Shown: positions 5,787 through 5,803 of the stretch, in pieces | Position numbering within the stretch: the first letter of the stretch is position 1 | Layout of the letters: each line of letters starts with the position of its first letter | Source: Alphaproteobacteria bacterium | Lineage (GTDB): Bacteria; Pseudomonadota; Alphaproteobacteria; Puniceispirillales; UBA1172 | Length of the DNA: 5,803 nucleotides | NCBI GenBank assembly: GCA_021296375.1 | Contig: JAGWAQ010000176.1 | Coordinates: 1,887-7,689, forward strand | Reading direction: 5' to 3' | Translations under genes and position numbers: made by a program | The notes under the pieces: model-generated | What the model saw: the letters and a program-made list of their open reading frames with translations, nothing else | Told to the model about the DNA's origin: nothing | Databases searched by the model: none

Positions 5787-5803
5787 AAAAAAAGGCCCTC
5801 AAG
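5787..5803. terminator. Possible left arm of a (bidirectional) terminator, cut by the window edge
   Basis: Twenty bases after the ureohydrolase stop there is a run of seven A (5787-5793) followed by GGCCCTCAAG to the last base. This is how an A-tract/GC-stem/T-tract terminator begins. The complementary arm and T-run would lie just outside the window, so the hairpin cannot be confirmed. Confidence 0.45.

Noticed and set aside
5515..5802. Minus-strand frame (95 codons) starting at the window edge
   Set aside because: Most of it is antisense to the ureohydrolase and it would have to read out of a likely terminator; no domain is recognised.

Overview
The window looks like ordinary chromosomal DNA from a Gram-negative bacterium, most likely an alphaproteobacterium. 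The basis is moderately high GC with GCC/CGC-rich codons, tight gene packing, and protein sequences that read like alphaproteobacterial family members. A marine, SAR116- or Rhodospirillales-like host is a guess from overall feel. There are no RNA genes, insertion sequences, CRISPR arrays or phage genes, and no part of the window has clearly foreign composition.

Layout. Left block (1-1398, + strand): the last 60 codons of a LysE/ArgO-type amino-acid exporter, then, 27 nt later, a complete class III (CaiB/BaiF) CoA-transferase that resembles succinyl-CoA:glutarate CoA-transferase. Middle block (3177 down to 1395, - strand): three tightly spaced genes in the order SAM-dependent methyltransferase, an easily missed 42-codon membrane microprotein, and a histone-deacetylase-family amidohydrolase. 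This block converges on the left block, and the two terminal genes overlap by 4 nt. Right block (3312-5767, + strand): an aldehyde dehydrogenase of the BetB/ALDH9 type and, 41 nt downstream, an agmatinase/guanidinobutyrase-type ureohydrolase. A divergent control region (3178-3311) separates the middle and right blocks. It holds a perfect tandem 9-bp repeat and a plausible sigma70-like promoter. The window ends in what looks like the left arm of a terminator.

How the genes may work together. The right block fits a two-step module: an amino- or guanidino-aldehyde is oxidised to the acid, and the guanidino acid is then hydrolysed to an amino acid plus urea, as in the arginine/agmatine to 4-guanidinobutyrate to GABA route. 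Several neighbours have family roles close to basic amino acids and diamines: the LysE/ArgO exporter, a glutarate-type CoA-transferase, and an HDAC-family enzyme (some relatives deacetylate acetylpolyamines). The shared theme is an inference; each substrate assignment is open. No clearly new multi-gene system is visible. The least expected items are the microprotein, the HDAC gene that lacks a Shine-Dalgarno and seems to depend on it, and the repeat in the divergent control region.
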